Positions 61,686 to 64,000 of a stretch of 64,000 nucleotides of DNA are shown here, piece after piece; position 1 is the stretch's first letter; each line of letters opens with the position of its first letter. Both the position numbers and the translations under genes were made by a program. This stretch comes from an uncultured Eubacteriales bacterium (lineage in GTDB: Bacteria > Bacillota > Clostridia > Peptostreptococcales > Anaerovoracaceae), in assembly GCA_900545135.1 (NCBI GenBank), contig UQXL01000002.1:54790-118789 (forward strand). The letters run 5' to 3'. Below the pieces are notes generated by a model. That model searched no databases. It worked only from the letters and a program-made list of their open reading frames with translations, and was not told the DNA's origin.

Positions 61686-62409
61686 AGTATTGGGCGTCAG
61701 TTATAACGCCACAGACGATGAGATCAAAAAAGCATATAAAAAGCTAAGCCGGAAATATCATCCTGACGCCAACGTCGGCAACCCTAATCAGAAAGCTTAT
61801 GAAGAAAAATTCAAGGAAGTTCAGCAAGCTTATCAGATCATAATGGATCAGAGGCAGGGAAAAACTCAGGAAGCGCAGTACGGCGGTTCGTACGGCGGTC
61901 AATACGGCGGCGCCGGAAATCCTTGGGGCTTCGGCGGATTCGGTGGTTTCGGCGGATTCAGCGGTTTTGGCGAATACACCGGCGGCCAGCAGTCTCAGGC
62001 ATCTCCAGAAAGCAAGGACGATCAATATCTGCGCTCGGCTTTGAACTATATTCAAAACGGATATTACAGAGAAGGCCTCAATGTTCTGGAACAAGTAAAG
62101 GACAGAAAAGGTCCTTGGTATTACTACAGTGCTTTCGCCAACTATCACATAGGCAACAACGCGGTAGCTTTGGAACACGCAAAGATCGCCTGCTCATTTG
62201 AGCCTAACAATTATTATTACGCCAATCTTCTGAATCAGCTGCAGGGCGGTGAAAACAGGTATCAGCAGAGGAGTGCAAGCTACGGCGGCAATCCGACCAT
62301 GCGGCGCGGAAACTATGCCGGCCAAATATGCGGAACTATCCTCTGCTTCAATTTGTGCTGCGGAGGCGGAGCTTATATGGGCGGTCTTCCGCTGCTCTGC
62401 TGCATATGA
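61672..62409 (+). CDS. J-domain protein with Gly-rich region and helical C-terminus
   Basis: A 245-residue co-chaperone. The J domain (about 1-62) has the HPD motif in KLSRKYHPDANVG, so it should stimulate a DnaK ATPase. A Gly/Phe/Tyr-rich stretch follows (about 63-105, YGGSYGGQYGG), then a TPR-like pair of helices (about 115-190) and a short Cys/Gly-rich, hydrophobic C-terminus (ICGTILCFNLCCGGG). It lacks the zinc finger and substrate domains of DnaJ, so it is a specialised J protein, presumably acting with the overlapping DUF5685 protein. Confidence 0.88.
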   Translation: MNPYEVLGVSYNATDDEIKKAYKKLSRKYHPDANVGNPNQKAYEEKFKEVQQAYQIIMDQRQGKTQEAQYGGSYGGQYGGAGNPWGFGGFGGFGGFSGFGEYTGGQQSQASPESKDDQYLRSALNYIQNGYYREGLNVLEQVKDRKGPWYYYSAFANYHIGNNAVALEHAKIACSFEPNNYYYANLLNQLQGGENRYQQRSASYGGNPTMRRGNYAGQICGTILCFNLCCGGGAYMGGLPLLCCI

Positions 62410-62910
62410 CATACTAGTGGACTAGTGGGCGCAGGGGAGCAGACGCGATAACTTGCCGCCCGGTAAGCCTTAGCATGTATCCAAGGATTCAATAGAACGA
62501 CTGCCGGCCGCTCCGGAAGAAGCCCTGCGGCAATAGCTCAGCCGCTGGATAGACACATGCGAAATAGGACAAAAGAAAAAACAGAGCAATGACTTCTGAC
62601 GCTCGGCGATGAAAAGAACGAAGCCATGGCGCCTGACAATAATAAGAATAAAGCCATGACGACTGACAGGACTCGACCAGCGCATGGCTTTTTATGTGCT
62701 TTAGCTGGGAATCTTGCGGAGAACATGTCAATGTGCGGCGATGTGAGATGAAGCACGATGAGGGATTGGAATATATTGTAAAATGTTGGCAAAAATCAAA
62801 TTATGTTTAAAAATGTACAACATCGATATTTTCAAAGCTGTTTACTCTAATGGAGTAGTGGAGCCACTCACTCTAATGGGGCACCGGCTTTTTGCGTGAG
62901 CATACAATGC
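62410..62910. other. Intergenic region between converging genes, with degenerate repeats
   Basis: These 500 bp hold no gene that I can support. There is an 8-bp doublet (ACTAGTGG at 62413 and 62421), a 30-bp-period pair around AAGCCATG (62614 and 62644), the terminator at 62650-62693 and a repeat ACTCTAATGG(A/G)G near 62849 and 62871. Confidence 0.6.
62650..62693 (+). terminator. Probable terminator after the J-domain gene
   Basis: AAAGCCATG (62650-62658) pairs with CATGGCTTT (62683-62691), followed by TT. It is 240 bp downstream of the gene; the loop is 24 nt. Confidence 0.6.
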
Positions 62911-63819
62911 TTACAGTCTGTTCAGTCTTTCTCCTGCGAGAAAAGCCTTTAAATTTGCGGCGGATGTTGCGCATACTATTTTCCTTGCCTCTTTGGAGGC
63001 GAAAGCGATGTGCGGAGTAATTATAAGGTTGGGAATACCAAACAGAGGACTATCTGACTCCATAGGCTCCTTACTTACGACGTCTATGGCAGCGCCGGCA
63101 AGTTTACCGCTTTTGAGAGCCGCGGCGAGATCAGTCTCGTTTATGAGTGATCCTCGGGCGGTATTGATCAGGTATGCGCCGTCTTTGAGCTTCGAGATGA
63201 ACTCTCGGTCGATGAAGCCCGTGTTTTCCGCCGTGGCCGGGCAATGAACAGATATAACGTCGGCTGAAAGCGCGGACTCAGGCTCTTTGCTGTAAGGATA
63301 AACTTTCATACCGAAAGCCTCGGCTATTTGCCCTACTCTTTTTCCGATGTTTCCGTAGCCTATTATTCCTATGGATTTTCCGCTCAGCTGAAAAATGGGT
63401 TTCATAGTCATGGAATAATCCTGGCACTTGCTCCATTCGCCTTTCTGCACGGCATCATTGTGGAGACCAACATTATTGCAAAGCTCCAGGAGAAGCGCGA
63501 AAGTGTGCTGGGCAACGCTTTCCGCCGAGTAGGCAGGCACGTTGCATACAGCGATGTTTCGCTTGCGTGCGGCTTCGATGTCGATGTTGTCAAAGCCCGT
63601 TGCGAGTACGCCTATAAATTTAAGGTTAGGGCTCTTGTCCATTATTTCTGCAGTTATGCGGCATTTATTGGTAAAAATCGCATAACTGGCGGATATTCTG
63701 GATAATATATCTTCGGGAGAGGTCCTTTCATAGACTTCCAGCTGGCCGATTGATTCCAGCGCTTCCCAAGAAAGGTCTCCCGGATTTATGACATAGCCGT
63801 CTAGAATAATGATTTTCAT
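62911..63819 (-). CDS. D-2-hydroxyacid dehydrogenase (glycerate/hydroxypyruvate reductase type)
   Basis: A 302-residue NAD(P)-dependent dehydrogenase. The substrate domain contains VLATGFDNIDIEAARKRNIAVCNVPAYSAESVAQHTF; the Rossmann fold has GIIGYGNIGKRVGQIAEAFG (about residues 150-169). Catalytic residues are visible: Arg in INTARGSLINE, Glu in DVVSKEPM and His in ITPHIAF. The closest known type is glycerate dehydrogenase, but other 2-ketoacids are possible. Start ATG 63819 with GGAGG 7 nt upstream; the longer frame upstream is hydrophobic and not part of the family. Confidence 0.9.
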   Translation of the reverse strand: MKIIILDGYVINPGDLSWEALESIGQLEVYERTSPEDILSRISASYAIFTNKCRITAEIMDKSPNLKFIGVLATGFDNIDIEAARKRNIAVCNVPAYSAESVAQHTFALLLELCNNVGLHNDAVQKGEWSKCQDYSMTMKPIFQLSGKSIGIIGYGNIGKRVGQIAEAFGMKVYPYSKEPESALSADVISVHCPATAENTGFIDREFISKLKDGAYLINTARGSLINETDLAAALKSGKLAGAAIDVVSKEPMESDSPLFGIPNLIITPHIAFASKEARKIVCATSAANLKAFLAGERLNRL

Positions 63820-63853
63820 ATAAAAACCTCCGCTTAAAAACAGTTCAAAAGAT

Positions 63854-63882
63854 ATTATAAAGCACGCGGTAATCAAATACAA
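63854..63882 (-). promoter_or_regulatory. Promoter of the hydroxyacid dehydrogenase gene
   Basis: On the minus strand TTGTAT (63882-63877), 17-bp spacer and TATAAT (63859-63854), 35 bp before the start codon. Confidence 0.75.
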
Positions 63883-63887
63883 ATCTT

Positions 63888-63916
63888 TTGTATTAAATTC
63901 GCTGCTGTGGTATAAT
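63888..63916 (+). promoter_or_regulatory. Divergent promoter for a gene beyond the window
   Basis: TTGTAT (63888-63893), 17-bp spacer and TATAAT (63911-63916) on the plus strand, only 6 bp away from the divergent promoter. No start codon with a convincing frame is seen in the last 80 bp. Confidence 0.65.
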
Positions 63917-64000
63917 AAATCATCACAAAACTGTTATTTCTTTCAAAGAACAGGCAAAACAACGGCTCGTTGCTTTGTTTTCAGGGAATCAAAATAACTC

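Overview
The window looks like chromosome of a low-to-mid GC Gram-positive anaerobe in the Clostridia. The evidence is a Firmicutes-type dcw cluster, a MurE with the DNPR motif of meso-diaminopimelate ligases, strong GGAGG ribosome-binding sites with some TTG and GTG starts, SigA-type promoters, clostridial neighbour pairs (DUF5685 with a J-domain protein, DUF523, two radical SAM genes) and ECF vitamin transport. A gut Anaerovoracaceae-like organism would fit, but that is inference.

Layout. 1-4.7 kb: an ABC exporter whose permease is cut by an in-frame stop, an MFS-like protein, an AbrB antitoxin whose PIN toxin is reduced to 11 codons, and a protein with 59 cysteines. 4.8-20.2 kb: mraZ-rsmH-ftsL-pbp-murE-murF-mraY-murD-ftsW-murG-murA-divIB-ftsZ, preceded by a promoter overlaid with 10-bp-phased MraZ-like boxes; ftsA and murC are absent. 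20.2-33.5 kb: housekeeping genes (rRNA methyltransferase, pheST, zapA, mutS2, argS, two radical SAM enzymes, a TPR protein). 33.5-38.3 kb: tRNA-Asn, tRNA-Leu and initiator tRNA followed by an accessory stretch with an orphan HicB, a GH3 lipoprotein and a complete retron (promoter, msr-msd RNA with 13-bp a1/a2 repeats, and an RT fused to a Toprim domain).

38.4-50.7 kb is the most striking region: a predicted cobalamin capture and import locus. Two cobalamin riboswitches, each with a downstream terminator, precede (i) a large surface protein combining DUF4430 domains with an alpha/alpha toroid, the same two modules as mammalian intrinsic factor and transcobalamin but in reverse order, (ii) a beta-propeller surface protein split by an 8-G tract that may be phase-variable, (iii) a membrane-anchored FecR-DUF4430 protein and (iv) an ECF transporter with a fused double ATPase, an S component and, unusually, two T components. 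The surface proteins would bind the ligand and pass it to the transporter.

50.9-64 kb: a pyridoxamine kinase, a ferredoxin-like protein, a dynamin-like GTPase, a tandemly duplicated NhaC antiporter plus membrane protein pair (one copy behind a near-perfect sigma-54 promoter), a PlsC-zinc ribbon protein, an Mrp ATPase, DUF5685 with a J-domain protein, and a hydroxyacid dehydrogenase. Short degenerate tandem repeats (periods 12 to 38 bp) recur between genes and, in frame, inside murE; similar low-complexity inserts occur in ftsW and the retron RT.
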